From Hemerocallis citrina (Eukaryota; Streptophyta; Magnoliopsida; Asparagales; Asphodelaceae): a DNA stretch of 64,000 nucleotides. The stretch spans positions 179,347,654-179,411,653 of the forward strand of contig CM030368.1 in assembly GCA_017893485.1 (NCBI GenBank), written 5' to 3'. A model generated the notes under the pieces. That model did no database searches and was not told the DNA's origin. It saw only the letters and a program-made list of their open reading frames with translations. The position numbers were made by a program, and so were the translations under genes. Position 1 is the stretch's first letter; every line of letters begins with the position of its first letter. This document shows, piece after piece, positions 47,974 through 57,845 of this stretch.

Positions 47974-48149
47974 TTCCAGTACCACACAATGAGATACAAG
48001 AAAAATTCCAGTACCATTCCCAATCAAGTATCAATGAAAAGGTTCCAAATCTACAGCAAGTGCTGTTTGCAATTTTGAAAGCTAACAATAACAGTAATAA
48101 TCATAACCAAGTCACTAATCTGAACCACCAGCAGCAACAGGAATGCGCA
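47974..48149. other. Intergenic sequence
   Basis: No gene was seen between the retroelement and the gene fragment that follows. Confidence 0.4.
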
Positions 48150-48441
48150 AGATTAGAGGCCTTATAATTTCATCAAAGGTAACATTTTCACAATATTTCC
48201 TTCCATACTATAAAGTTGCGGATTACAATGTTTAAACAAAGAAAATGCTTGCATTGCAACCTCTAGATGCTCAAAAGTCCACATTCCAGCTTTAGCGTCA
48301 AAATCAAAATATGGAGGATTTTATCGAGTGTCCTGTAAAGAACGGAAAGGACAAAGCAATTTACAATTGTGCTGAACCATCAAAAGTTAAATTTAATGCC
48401 CCATCTTTGATTCTAACAGCAGCAGTATGAGGTTCAGGTCC
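48150..48441 (-). pseudogene. Two exons from the C-terminus of an unrecognised protein
   Basis: On the minus strand an exon-like block (48441 to about 48388) follows TTATTAG and reads GPEPHTAAVRIKDGALNLTF with a donor-like GTAAAT. A second block follows TTTACAG at about 48329 and reads PPYFDFDAKAGMWTFEHLEV, then AMQAFSLFKHCNPQLYS. After a frame change it continues KYCENVTFDEIIRPLILRIP and VAAGGSD with a stop. An internal stop (after DTR) and the frameshift mark it as broken. The composition is clearly protein-like but I do not recognise the family, and no upstream exons were found. Confidence 0.4.
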
Positions 48442-50273
48442 TAATAAAAAAAAGAGGCAAACCATAAACTCATAATAATGAACAGATGCAAAGAAAAACA
48501 GTTAGAATCTTTATAAGCGAACAAATACGCATAGTTTTCTATTATACTCAGATAATCAGTTTGAAATTACTTCAAATTGAGGAAACCTCCTAAGCAAAAC
48601 TCAAGTAGAACAACAAGCATATTTTTTATTCATCAAGCAAATTAATGTATAACCACAATGAGATAATACCAGGCTCGGCATCACAAAACCATAGATTAAA
48701 TTGTTGGCCAATCCTGATCCGGATTGATCGGATCGGATCGGTCTGGAGGAGGGAGATCCAATCCTCCACAAGATCGGGGATAGGCCAAATTATTAAAAAT
48801 AATGATAAATATTAATATAAAAAAACATGCACATACTTCATGTTCCCAGAAATTGCTGGATTTTGTCCGAATTTTGAACATTTGAACCTAACTCGATCTA
48901 GAACCTTGAAGTTTAACTATGCACATAAGGTTTGCATACCGTTGTGAATTTCTATAATGAACATGCAACATTGTAGTCACGGAAATTTTAATTTACACGG
49001 CTAATTTTTTTTTCCAAATTAACATGCATCAAGTATTAAGCATCTAATATATTAAAGTAACGTATCTTTATGATGATTATTTTCTAAAAAAGAAAAGGCT
49101 AAAAAGCTCATTTATTCATAAGATGTAGTCTGTTACACATGCCATACAGAAGAGCCCAGTATAAGTAGAGAGTGGGGATGTGTTAGTACATAAATATGAG
49201 CTTAGAAAGTTTGCAGGTAGCAAGTCAGGGATAAAGGTGAGCATTTAACTTAGTAGCAGCTCGAACAAAACAGATACGCTGCAGTAAGGTGAGCCTTTAT
49301 CTTAGTAGCTGCTCAAACAAAAAAAAGGATCCGCTGCAGCTTCTGAGCAAAACATAATCCTGTTCTCTGAACTGTACTGGAGTTATGTCCTCGTATAAAT
49401 CCTCCTTCACAATCTACAAGTACTTCGCCAACTAACCAGTACAATGTTCCCACCACACCTCCACTCAATCAAACCACCTCTCCGAACTTATCTTCTGCCT
49501 CCTCTCGATCTACCCACGACATACACAACAACTCACCGTATATTATCAAACCTCCCAACTCATACACACTACACTTCATTCTCCTCTCCACAACATGGTT
49601 GTTGGAATAAACTATGGACAAAGTTATAAAGGAAGCTCATGCATTTAACAAGCAGTTTACTCCTTTGTTCTGTCGTATAATTGTTGCATTTTCTATATGA
49701 ATAATTTCATTTTTGTCTTAAAAAAGATAGGTTATCCTTACCAACTAACTCACATATTCGGTATTGCAAGAGTCCTCTTTCCTATGCTTCTCTTAATTTG
49801 ATTATAGCACATAAGTTATAGGATTGATGATTTGATGTTCGATTGACAACCTGCATTATTTTTTTTACCAAACTCTGGGGGGTATCGAGTTCCATACCCA
49901 ACTTCATACAATGATAAGGTTTTGTAGTATTGATGAGGCTGAATCAGATATATCGCTAATGCAAAATGCTAACAAACTGAAACACTTTTCGACAATTTGT
50001 CATATTTGTGCAAGTGGCTATCCACATAAGCATTGTATTGAATATTGCCTAGCCCTTTGTGCCACATAACATAATAGTAAAGTGGAAGTACATCTAGACA
50101 GAAAAGCATTGGAGAACAAGTAAAAATCATCAATCTGATCAAATCTACAACAAAAACCCACACACGACATTTTTTCAAAAACTAAATCATTCTAACTAAA
50201 TAAAATCTATAAAATTTTCAGGTAATTAATGTAGGAAACTGATTGAATTTGAGCTTTTCCCACCAGGGTGAAA
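48442..50273. other. Intergenic sequence with small duplications
   Basis: No supported gene. A palindrome-rich GATCGGATCGGATCGG stretch lies at about 48726-48741. Two tandem copies of about 52 bp around AAGGTGAGC(A/C)TTTA(A/T)CTTAGT occur at 49233-49340. The reading at 49444-49629 is proline/threonine-rich noise. Confidence 0.4.
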
Positions 50274-53126
50274 CTAGTAAATCCTAGTTGCACATGCAAA
50301 TGATAAACATGACATGTCACCAATAAAAAGCAGCAAACTGAAATGATTACAATAAGAATACTGAGATTGAGCATGAGAAAAGTTCTTACACGTGAACAGG
50401 ATTTGGGCTTGATTTGAAACCATCTGCAGCTCCAATAATTCCGATATTACAAACTTGTTAGTATCTGAATCAGTGCCAAATAAACCAAAACTAACAGCCA
50501 TCGTCTTCAGCAATCGTGAATTATCTAAAACAAACTGTATGAAGTCCAGCTCAGCAGTTACGCCCACTATATTGGAAATCTTGAGTGTTACAAGTTTATC
50601 AAATACTCCAAACTGTTCTTGTGCTTCCCAAAAATCTTTTCCAAATCCAACAACATCATCAGGACTACTATAGGCATAGCCCTGAAAATAATCATAAGAA
50701 AGCTAATCAAATAAATGAACTGGTAAAGTCAATGTGAAAACCATCCACATAAATTACCTGATACTCAAGTTCTTCCAGATTCGGACAGCTCCTTAACAGG
50801 CAAAGAGTGAGCAATGCATTTGGCAGATATGCAAAATTACAATCAATGGACAAAAACTTCAGATGGTCAAAGCTATCCGGGAGCCTTGTTGGTATTTTCG
50901 CATCCACTCCTCTCGGATACTAAAATCACACAAAACGAGAAGTGAGTTTTGCATGTGAAAATAGATCCAAAAGCAAACGAAATTTGTGGGCTGTGTAGAC
51001 TATGTTTGGAAACAAAGTTGAGTTAGGAAAGCCGTCATTTTTTATTTTTATTTCTGAGAAAGAATTGAAAGTTAGGGGTCTGTCAGACAACCTCGCTATG
51101 GGTAAGAGGCCACGTGTCATGAGTTGCCTGGCTCTTTAGAAATTGGGGATACGAAATATGATCCTATTGAACAGATCATGTTCAAATAAGATTGTGAAAA
51201 CTGTAGTTATCTCCCATAACTTTACAAACCTCTAGTTATCCTAACTTTGGCATGTTGGGACTCATTTTGGAATTAAGATAACTAAAATTATCTTACCCCA
51301 AAGCCGAGAAAATCATAGTTATCGAAACTCTAGTTTTTACCTAATTTTTCTTAACTAAGAAGATAACTTTAAAAATGGAGATAAGGATATAACTACCAAA
51401 TTTAAGCATACCTGGTACCATCAAAGTTTAAGATAAACTAACTTCGCACCCAAATGGGGCCGCCTTAGTCTAATCCTTTAGAGCATCCACAGTCGTTTTT
51501 CTCATTTGCTATAATATGGCAGCTACAGTAATAGCAAATATGATCGTTCACTGCAGTCGTCGTTTGCTATATTTTTTCTATTTTTTAGAGAGACGGTATA
51601 TGATATACCGTCCGATCGTTTCAAATAAATTAAAAAAAGTTAATTACTTATTAACTATTAAACTAATAAAAATTAACTAAATTAAATAATATTAAAATAA
51701 CTAAACCTAATTAATATACTAACTAAACCTAATTAAGGATACTTAACTACTCCTAAGTATTCTCTGCACAGCATTAATGGCAGCATGAATCATGGACGGG
51801 GTATCATACCCCGGACGGGGTATGTGTCCCCGTCCCACCCTATTTTTTTTTTTTTCCTATCGCTCAATCGTGCCCGTTCGTTTTATTAAAATAAATAAAT
51901 AAATAAATAAAACAAATAAAAAAAATGGAGAGACGGGGTTTGATATCCTGTCCGGGGTATCATTCCCCGTCCGACCTTAAAAAAAAAAAATTAATAAAAT
52001 AGGAGAGACGGTATATGATCGTCCGTCTGATACGATTAAAAAATCATTATATCCAAGAGACGGGGTATCATACCTCGTCCTTTATAATTTGAGAAAGCTC
52101 AGTTCGTTTCTCATATTTGAGAAATGGAAATAGCAAGTTTGCCAAAAAATGGGAATTTGAGAAACGACTGCAGACCTACTTTTGAATTCGTTTGCTATAA
52201 TTTGGAAAAATGGGAATTTTAGAAAACGACTGTGGATGCTCTTAGGGGATGGATATAGATGAGCCACATTCATGTTTCAAACAGAAACATACATAATTAT
52301 TAGAACATACCACAAACATACTATACGATATCTCAAGCTTCTTGACATTAGGCATGCCCCCAACAACCTCCCAAACATTGCAGTCTCCTCCAGTCCCTTC
52401 ATAATCCTCAAGCGAACAAACAAGCTCCGCCACTTCAAGCAGCGGAGCACTCTTCACAGCAAAATCAACAAGACACTCCACATTCACCAAGGTAAGCACC
52501 CGCAGATTCTTGGAATCAATCTCAAGGCTCTGCTCTCCTTCCAGCTCAATCTCCGCCAGCTCAACCATCTCCAACGACGGACACCCCGTGAATAAAGCAG
52601 AAATCTCGCCAATAAATGTAACCGACTCAAGATGCAGCGTCCTCAGATGCCCAAACCCAGACCCAAACCCAGAGAAGCACTTCCCATCAAGAAAGTGAGC
52701 ACCTCGAACACCGCCACCGACGAGTCTGAACAGATGAAGATTTGGGAAGTAGCGGGAGATGGTGTGGAGATGGAGGCTGAAGTTTTGGAGGTTGAGATGG
52801 CGGAGGGAGGAGGCGGAGCGGGAGGAGAGGGCGGCGAGCCAGCAGTGGATGAAGGAGGAGGTGGATGGATCGTCGGATTTGAGCTTGAGGAGGCGGAGGG
52901 GGGCGGAGTGGAGGTGGAGGATCTGGAAGGAGGTGAGGGGGTTGGGGATGGTGGATAGGTCGAGGTCGGGGATGGAGAGCCAGCGGCGGCGGAAGTGGCG
53001 GGAGAGGGCGGAGGTGCGGACTGCGTCGGAGATGGGGAGGCGGGAGAGGATGGAGTCGATGGCGATTTCAGGGAGGGAGGTTAGGGTTTGGGGGACCGCC
53101 GTCTCTATTTTCTTGTTCATTTGCAT
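50274..53126 (-). CDS. F-box/LRR (FBD-like) protein, three exons
   Basis: Exon 1 is 53126-52311, exon 2 50919-50758 and exon 3 50681 to about 50274. Junctions are GTG|GTATGT..TTTTAG|TATCC and CAG|GTAATT..TTTCAG|GGC, all phase 0, giving about 460 residues. Residues 17-60 are an F-box (SLPEIAIDSILSRLPISDAV, RTSALSRHFRRRWLSIPDL). Leucine-rich stretches follow (LRTLHLESVTF, LRVLTLVNVECLVDF), then an FBD-like end in exon 3 (LVTLKISNIVGVTAELDFIQ, FVLDNSRLLKTMAV). Such proteins are substrate receptors of SCF ubiquitin ligases; the target is unknown. The 3' end is uncertain: a donor-like GTAAGAAC follows ILFT at about 50392, so the last residues may differ. Intron 1 (about 1.4 kb) holds a Harbinger MITE, and an LTR retrotransposon lies 160 bp upstream. 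No disabling change was seen. Confidence 0.85.
51481..52241. mobile_element. Harbinger-type MITE in F-box intron 1, 761 bp, TSD TTA
   Basis: The ends GAGCATCCACAGTCGTTTTT and, reverse-complemented, GAGCATCCACAGTCGTTTTC match over 19 of 20 bases. TTA flanks both sides (51478-51480 and 52242-52244). The interior is not coding. It is built from A+T-rich spacers and at least five imperfect hairpins of GACGGT/GACGGGG type (near 51591-51615, 51794-51836, 51930-51978, 52006-52042, 52060-52081). A second element with the same ends lies at 62461-63182. Confidence 0.85.
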
Positions 53127-53286
53127 CTTCTTCTTGTTCTGGTTTGATTGATCTGAGAATGAGATCTAAGTTTAGGGCTGCAGCTTCGGCGGCCGCGTCA
53201 AATCAATTGAGCGGGAAAGCGAGGTTAACTTTTACAGAGGGCGGGTGATGGAAAAAAAATAATTAATCATAATAAATCTTTAAGGC

Positions 53287-53605
53287 TGTTACGATCCCCA
53301 TCGGTGGATCGTGGTAAAGACTAGTGGAGCCGACGCTGACATTCATGATCAATCAACAAGAAAGAAAACAGAGCGAGGAAGAAGAATAAGGGAAGAAGAA
53401 GATAGAAGCTTAATTCATATATTTTTTCATAATCCCAAAATGAAATTACAGCAGGGTATTAATAGAGAGGTAACATCTAGGCCCGTGCACCACCCGTAAA
53501 CTAGGAAAAAAGACTTTATTACAAAACTACTACTAATTTTGCAAATAAACCCTGCAAGAAAGATAATCTCTAAATAACTGATACGTAAAAAGATACAGTG
53601 TATCA
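53287..53605 (-). mobile_element. 3' LTR of the gene-capturing retrotransposon
   Basis: 319 bp. On the minus strand it starts TGATACACTGTATC and ends GGGGATCGTAACA. It matches the right LTR at 57275-57597 with a low percentage of differences. On the minus strand this LTR faces the F-box gene, whose start codon is 160 bp further on. A TATA-like CTATTAATACCC lies at about 53453-53464. Confidence 0.9.
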
Positions 53606-53618
53606 ATCCTTCCCCCTT
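53606..53618 (-). promoter_or_regulatory. Polypurine tract of the LTR element
   Basis: AAGGGGGAAGGAT on the minus strand, directly before the 3' LTR start TGATACAC. It is the expected plus-strand primer for reverse transcription. Confidence 0.75.
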
Positions 53619-53672
53619 AAAAAGGAGCTTCCAAATTCTTCTGAAAATTTGGAAAACGACTGTAAACTCTGT

Positions 53673-54150
53673 TCACTTGCACAAATTTAAGAAATGGAAT
53701 AAGGTCCACAACTGCAGTGTCATAGTCTTCAAGTTTTCCAGGACCAATGGGTAGAGCGTTTTCAGGCTGAAGTGTATTTTTCTAAAGCATGCACCGATGT
53801 ATATAATCAGTGCAGGATCTCTGTTCAACTTAGGCAGGTCCCGACAATGCTTTCCATTGACATATTTGGTTGCAGGTCTTAATAGCTTAGCATTAAAAAC
53901 ACATATCTGATCAAGCCTTGTAAACCTCCTCCAGTCTGAATACACTATTGTCTCATTGAGGTTGAGAGCAATCGTATAGACATGTTGCTCTAGAGTATGC
54001 AAATATGCAAGAAGTTTATCTGACACTGGCTCAGCAAAACCCTGAGCTTGCACTTCAATTGGATTTCTGATATCCATGTCAAGCTCAACAGTCTTAATAG
54101 GAACTTCGATTGCTACAGAGTGAACCATAGTCTGGAATTTCTGAAAAGAA
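53673..54150 (-). pseudogene. TIM50: Captured TIM50 fragment
   Basis: The reading has VHSVAIEVPIKTVELDMDIR, FAEPVSDKLLAYLHTLEQHV and LNLNETIVYSDWRR, matching the start of the phosphatase-like domain of plant TIM50, the presequence receptor of the mitochondrial TIM23 translocase. It then jumps to PATKYVNGKHCRDLPKLNRD. After a frameshift near 53785 it continues in another frame as LQPENALPIGPGKLEDYDTA and VVDLIPFLKF. The middle of the domain is missing. No intron separates segments that are contiguous in the protein. It is the last cargo piece before the polypurine tract. Confidence 0.85.
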
Positions 54151-54393
54151 GAGGCAGAGTATCCATCACCATATGCACCAAAGTAAGAAGAATAACGACT
54201 TTGTGACTTGCTATTCCTACTCCCGTACTTCGACACATCCTCACTCAAGGTCGAATGGTGGTAAGGAACAGATGGAACAGAGGATGGAAATGTAGACAAA
54301 GGCTTCTCTCTTTCAAAAAAATTTAGCTTTCCACCTTGTAGTTACTTGAATAAAAGCATTTCTAGCAACATCCAAGTCTCCACTGATCGGAGC

Positions 54394-54600
54394 CATCTCC
54401 TCATCTACAGAAGCGATATAATGGTTTGCATCCAGTGACCAAGTTTGCACTTGTTCTTCAGCCATATGCAGGAAGGCTACAGTATAATAAACCAATTCTT
54501 TGATGCTCCCTTCAAAAACTTTGGACATTCTCAGATTTCTTGCTTGGGTTAATAAGAATTCGAAGAACTGAATAATAAAAGTATCAAGATTTCTTTCACC
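54394..54600 (-). pseudogene. Captured importin-9-like fragment
   Basis: In the reading 54684-54313, residues about 29-97 contain GERNLDTFIIQFFEFLLTQA, IKELVYYTVAFLHMAEEQVQ and TWSLDANHYIASVDEE. This resembles the importin-9 (karyopherin beta) segment with a conserved EL(V/I)YY...QxxEEQ...W block followed by an acidic loop. It is fused directly after the kinesin piece (FAYGQT) in the same open frame. Importin-9 family members carry cargoes such as histones into the nucleus. The assignment is from memory and is less certain than its neighbours. Confidence 0.65.
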
Positions 54601-55210
54601 ATCCCTTGTTTGCCCATAAGCAAATATGCAGACCTTGTATCCATCCAATACTAATACAGCCCAAGGTGCAGCCTTTTCGAACACCCTTTCCAGATTATCA
54701 TCAAGGAAGATGAAGTCAAACTTGAAAACTTTTATGAATGCTTTAATGAGATGATTTCACAGTAAGCTCGCCATCTTTATCTGATTCAATGTCAACACCC
54801 ATCATTGCCCATCCTTCTATTTCACTTGAATTAAGATGTCGGCATCGACATAATACCCTGATGTTTCCTTTCACCTCTATAACTTTGGTATATAAGTGTC
54901 TTCTTTCCACTACCTCTTTAGCACACTTAGATTTGAAGTCTTCAAAATTCCTTTGCAGATGAGCATAATGATCCACATCAGAACGGATTGAGCTGATCAT
55001 TTGGGTCATACCTGCAATGTGTGCCCCGTACCTTAATGCCTCTTGTGATAACTTAGTATGCTCTGTCTTCCACATATTCCCATGAATGATCTTGATTTGG
55101 CTAAGCTTGATATAAAGAAGGCCCTGAAGATTGACCCACTTTGAATTTGCAATAAATCCCAACATTACTTCCATGTGCTCTCCTCCCCCTGGATCGAAGA
55201 TAAAGTTCTT
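54601..55210 (-). pseudogene. Captured kinesin-14 neck and motor start
   Basis: The reading 55462-54743 ends with FEDFKSKCAKEVVERRHLYT, KVIEVKGNIRVLCRCRHLNS and DIESDKDGELTVKSS, the neck helix and first strands of a plant kinesin-14 motor (canonical KGNIRVFCRCRPLN). After a one-base shift the motor continues KVFKFDFIFLDDNLERVFEK (about 54750-54675) and APWAVLVLDGYKVCIFAYGQ-T (to about 54607). The fragment stops in the middle of the P-loop GQTGTGKT, so there is no nucleotide site. The N-terminal part of the reading (55462 to about 55210) is Ser/Gln-rich and unassigned. No introns are seen. Confidence 0.85.
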
Positions 55211-55497
55211 CATGAAATTAAAGTTCTTTATAATTAATGGAGAAGTGGATTCAGAGTGATAAGACGAAGAGGCAAACAAAGAAGTTGTGGCTGAACTTTC
55301 AGGCTGTGCCATCTGAAATGTTGGGGTCTGTTGATATTCTCCATCAGGATGAACAACAGGCCGATGATAAGCGACATCAAAAGTGGAATTTCGCGATGTA
55401 TATAGAGAATCAGGTTGTTGTAGACTGTTGTCGTATGGTAAAGTTTGGGAAGCTTCTTTCACTGCTTGTAGGTACTGATCTTCACTTAATTAAAATC

Positions 55498-55878
55498 CTT
55501 GCATATCAACATATACAAGAAGTTCTCTGAATAAGAAAGGTTGTTCGGAGGGAGCAACGAAGGCCTTCCAGCCAATCTCAAATAGGCCGCTGCAACAATT
55601 GTTGGTGCTTTCCCTAATACCCGAGCAATTTGCATGTTTCTCACTTCGTTTGACTGATAAAGATCTTAGTCTCTGAAAGCAGGGTTAGCATCTTCTTGGC
55701 ATACAAAGTGCACACTCATTGCAGTGCCAAGTACTCCCATAGGGTGTGCATCATGAAGCATTGCTTGAATAATGTCCAAAATATAGTGAGGTATAACAGA
55801 ATGCTGAGAAATTACAAACTCCCATTCTGTCGGTTGACTCTTTGAAAGCAAATTCCCATACATTAAGAGATATGCCAC
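55498..55878 (-). pseudogene. CSY: Captured peroxisomal citrate synthase fragment
   Basis: Reads VAYLLMYGNLLSKSQPTEWE, ISQHSVIPHYILDIIQAMLH and DAHPMGVLGTAMS, then ANPAFRD, a TAA, and in the same frame [20 protein letters not shown] and [20 protein letters not shown] and [12 protein letters not shown]. This is a contiguous stretch of about 125 residues of plant peroxisomal citrate synthase, the glyoxylate-cycle and beta-oxidation enzyme that joins acetyl-CoA and oxaloacetate. It includes the HPM substrate-site motif. A single in-frame stop separates the halves. The absence of introns suggests capture from spliced RNA. Confidence 0.9.
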
Positions 55879-56061
55879 CAAGAAATTAAGGAATGTATCG
55901 GTATCTATCGATTGGAACTTGAAGAAGCCAATATACCTTTTCAGAAACTCATCAAATGCAAGATGACCAATCTGTCGTTCAATTCCCCACCAAAATTGAA
56001 ACCCTTTTTTACATGGCACTTGAGAATAAATATCATCAGGGTCCACTCCTTCCTGGTTAGT
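55879..56061 (-). pseudogene. Captured LTA4H-like (M1) aminopeptidase fragment
   Basis: Reads TNQEGVDPDDIYSQVPCKKG, FQFWWGIERQIGHLAFDEFL and KRYIGFFKFQSIDTDTFLNF, matching the segment downstream of the zinc site in plant leukotriene A4 hydrolase/leucine aminopeptidase homologues (canonical VPYEKGFQFLWRIERQIG). The PYEKG motif is changed to PCKKG, removing a conserved tyrosine. It is joined without a break to the citrate synthase piece at LNF|LVAYLLMYG. Confidence 0.85.
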
Positions 56062-57174
56062 TTTCCCAATGTGAATGAAATTCGTGATAACAGAATCATC
56101 ATCTACATGTTGAATTCCTTCGACAAAAGATGCTGCCCCATCATTTCCAACGGTGTTATCATCATTATTAGCCACAATAGTAATCACATTTCCAACTTAT
56201 TCATGATCACTAGCTTGACCCTCATCTACAACTTCCCCTATGTTATCAAAGGCATCTGAATTATCACCATCATGATCCACATACATAAAACCTCCATTTT
56301 CCGGAAGATTTTCTCCTTCATCATCTACTGTAACAGAGCACTCTTCAACCTCCTCATGAACTACCGCACCATTCAATTTTGCTTCAAAAACCTCAACACT
56401 ACTACTATAATTATTACTATCCATCACAGTGTCATCACCAGCAGATGAAAGCAAGACCTCAAGCTCTTTCCTATATATATTGGAGAGCTCCGAATCATCA
56501 TTAACAAGGATACTTACCTCCACAATTTCAACAACAGGAAGAGTTTTCGACATATTGACCTCCCGATTTGATTGTACTTCCATCTTCTCTTGGAGGTTCT
56601 CGCTATATTGAAGTGGTGTAGGATATCGTCTAGCTTTCCCTTGGTAGTATTCCATAAAATGAGGAGGTGGGGGTTGTTTTTTGGCTTTCTCTTGGAGATA
56701 CTTGAAATACTTATACGCCCATTCTGATTTATGAGCAGGGGTGATTGGGGGTGGTGGAACCACAAAAACATTTGATCGAATACTTGGTGGGCGAGGTGGC
56801 AGTTGCGGTGAATAGTTGGTGTAGGAAGATGAGTAGATGTAGTTGTCAAGGGTGATTGGGTTGGGATCTGAAAAGGGAAAAGATGGATTTGAGGGCTTCT
56901 TTGTTGAGGAATTTAAAGAGGGGGAATCGGATCCCCATCGAAAGCACGAATATTGAGGATTTTGGTGGTTGATCGACTGAGGGGAGATGCATAGGGAGGC
57001 GACAGCGGCAGTTGCATTTAGCGACGGCTTCTTCAGGGGTGGCAAAGGATAGGACGCGGGTGGAGGGTGGAGTGGAGAAGCTGCGAAAAGAGTGGTCGAG
57101 CTAGGGTTAGGGTCAGATAATTGGTAGAGCATGTTGTGGGTTTTGGTGTAGTATTGGAGGAGGTGGCTGACCAT
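56062..57174 (-). CDS. Unrecognised Pro-rich/acidic reading at the 5' end of the LTR element
   Basis: From a Met at 57174, about 100 bases after the primer site, a reading of 325 codons runs to a TAA at 56197. It continues in the same frame for about 45 codons until the aminopeptidase piece. The first part is rich in Pro, Ser and Asn (PPRPPSIRSNVFVVPPPPIT). The middle has two similar phrases, FKYLQEKAKKQPPPPHFMEY and YSENLQEKMEVQSN, and the end is strongly acidic. It may be a relic of gag or a further captured gene. I do not recognise it. All cargo lies downstream in the same sense, and the first two blocks are in this reading frame. Confidence 0.45.
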
Positions 57175-57261
57175 TGGCGGTCGGAGGTGGTGGTGGTTGC
57201 TGTGATGGTCGAAGGTGGGAAGTCGGAGAGTGGAGAGGCGAGAAGCGTCGATGGGGAGGTG

Positions 57262-57273
57262 GCTCTGATACCA
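57262..57273 (-). promoter_or_regulatory. Primer binding site (initiator tRNA-Met)
   Basis: TGGTATCAGAGC on the minus strand, one base from the end of the 5' LTR. It is the standard plant retrotransposon primer site and shows the element was a genuine reverse-transcribed retrotransposon. Confidence 0.9.
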
Positions 57274-57274
57274 T

Positions 57275-57597
57275 TGTTACGATCCCCATCGGTGGATCGT
57301 CGTAAAGACTAGTGGAGCCGACGATGACATCCATGAATCAATCAACAAGGAAGAAAACAGGACAAGGAAGAAGAATAAGGAAGGGAAGAAGAAGATAGAA
57401 GCTTAATTCATATATTCATTCATAATCCCAAAATGAAATTACAGTAGGGTATTAATAGAGAGGTAACATCTAGGCACGTGCACCACCCGTAAACTAGGAA
57501 AAAGACTTTATTACAAAACTACTACTAATTTTGCAAATAAACCCTGCAAGAAAGATAATCTTTAAATAACTGATACGTAACAAGATACAGTGTATCA
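57275..57597 (-). mobile_element. 5' LTR of the gene-capturing retrotransposon
   Basis: 323 bp, matching 53287-53605 almost throughout. The differences are a few substitutions and 1-5-base indels, so the insertion is of moderate age. Confidence 0.9.
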
Positions 57598-57845
57598 ATG
57601 GCCCTGTTTGGAAGCAAAGGTCTTTTTTTCTTCTTCATTTTTTCAGAATAAAGTATGAAATATAACCATAATGTTTTATTAATGAGTAAATATCAAAACA
57701 TATCCAACTTAGTGGGGATACAATTAAAGGCATAAAGTAAAAAAACATGAATCCCCAACATCCCTAGAATGGTGAAACTATGCTAATAAGAGTAAGGCAA
57801 ACGACATATGACAAAGAAAACCCCCAACACCCCTACGGGATAAGG
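57598..57845. other. Spacer, probably LINE 3' UTR in part
   Basis: No gene. GGCCCTGTTTGGAAGC at 57600 looks like the end of a MITE but has no partner. From about 57700 the sequence is probably the 3' UTR of the LINE remnant whose coding end is at 57846. Confidence 0.35.

Larger units (their letters stand above)
53287..57597 (-). mobile_element. Gene-capturing LTR retrotransposon, 4.3 kb
   Basis: Two LTRs of about 320 bp flank the element, with flanks AAGGC (53282-53286) and ATGGC (57598-57602), a 5-bp TSD with one mismatch. On the minus strand TGGTATCAGAGC, complementary to initiator tRNA-Met, lies one base inside the 5' LTR (57273-57262). A polypurine tract AAGGGGGAAGGAT lies next to the 3' LTR (about 53606-53618). 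The 3.7-kb interior has no gag, protease, reverse transcriptase or integrase that I recognise. Instead it carries, in sense orientation, an unrecognised Pro-rich reading followed by pieces of LTA4H-like aminopeptidase, citrate synthase, kinesin-14, importin-9-like and TIM50 genes. The layout recalls maize Bs1, but the cargo is different. Confidence 0.9.

Noticed and set aside
52510..53151. Plus-strand readings of 62-130 residues opposite the F-box exon
   Set aside because: They are shadows of the F-box gene, whose minus-strand frame shows a recognisable domain and splice sites.
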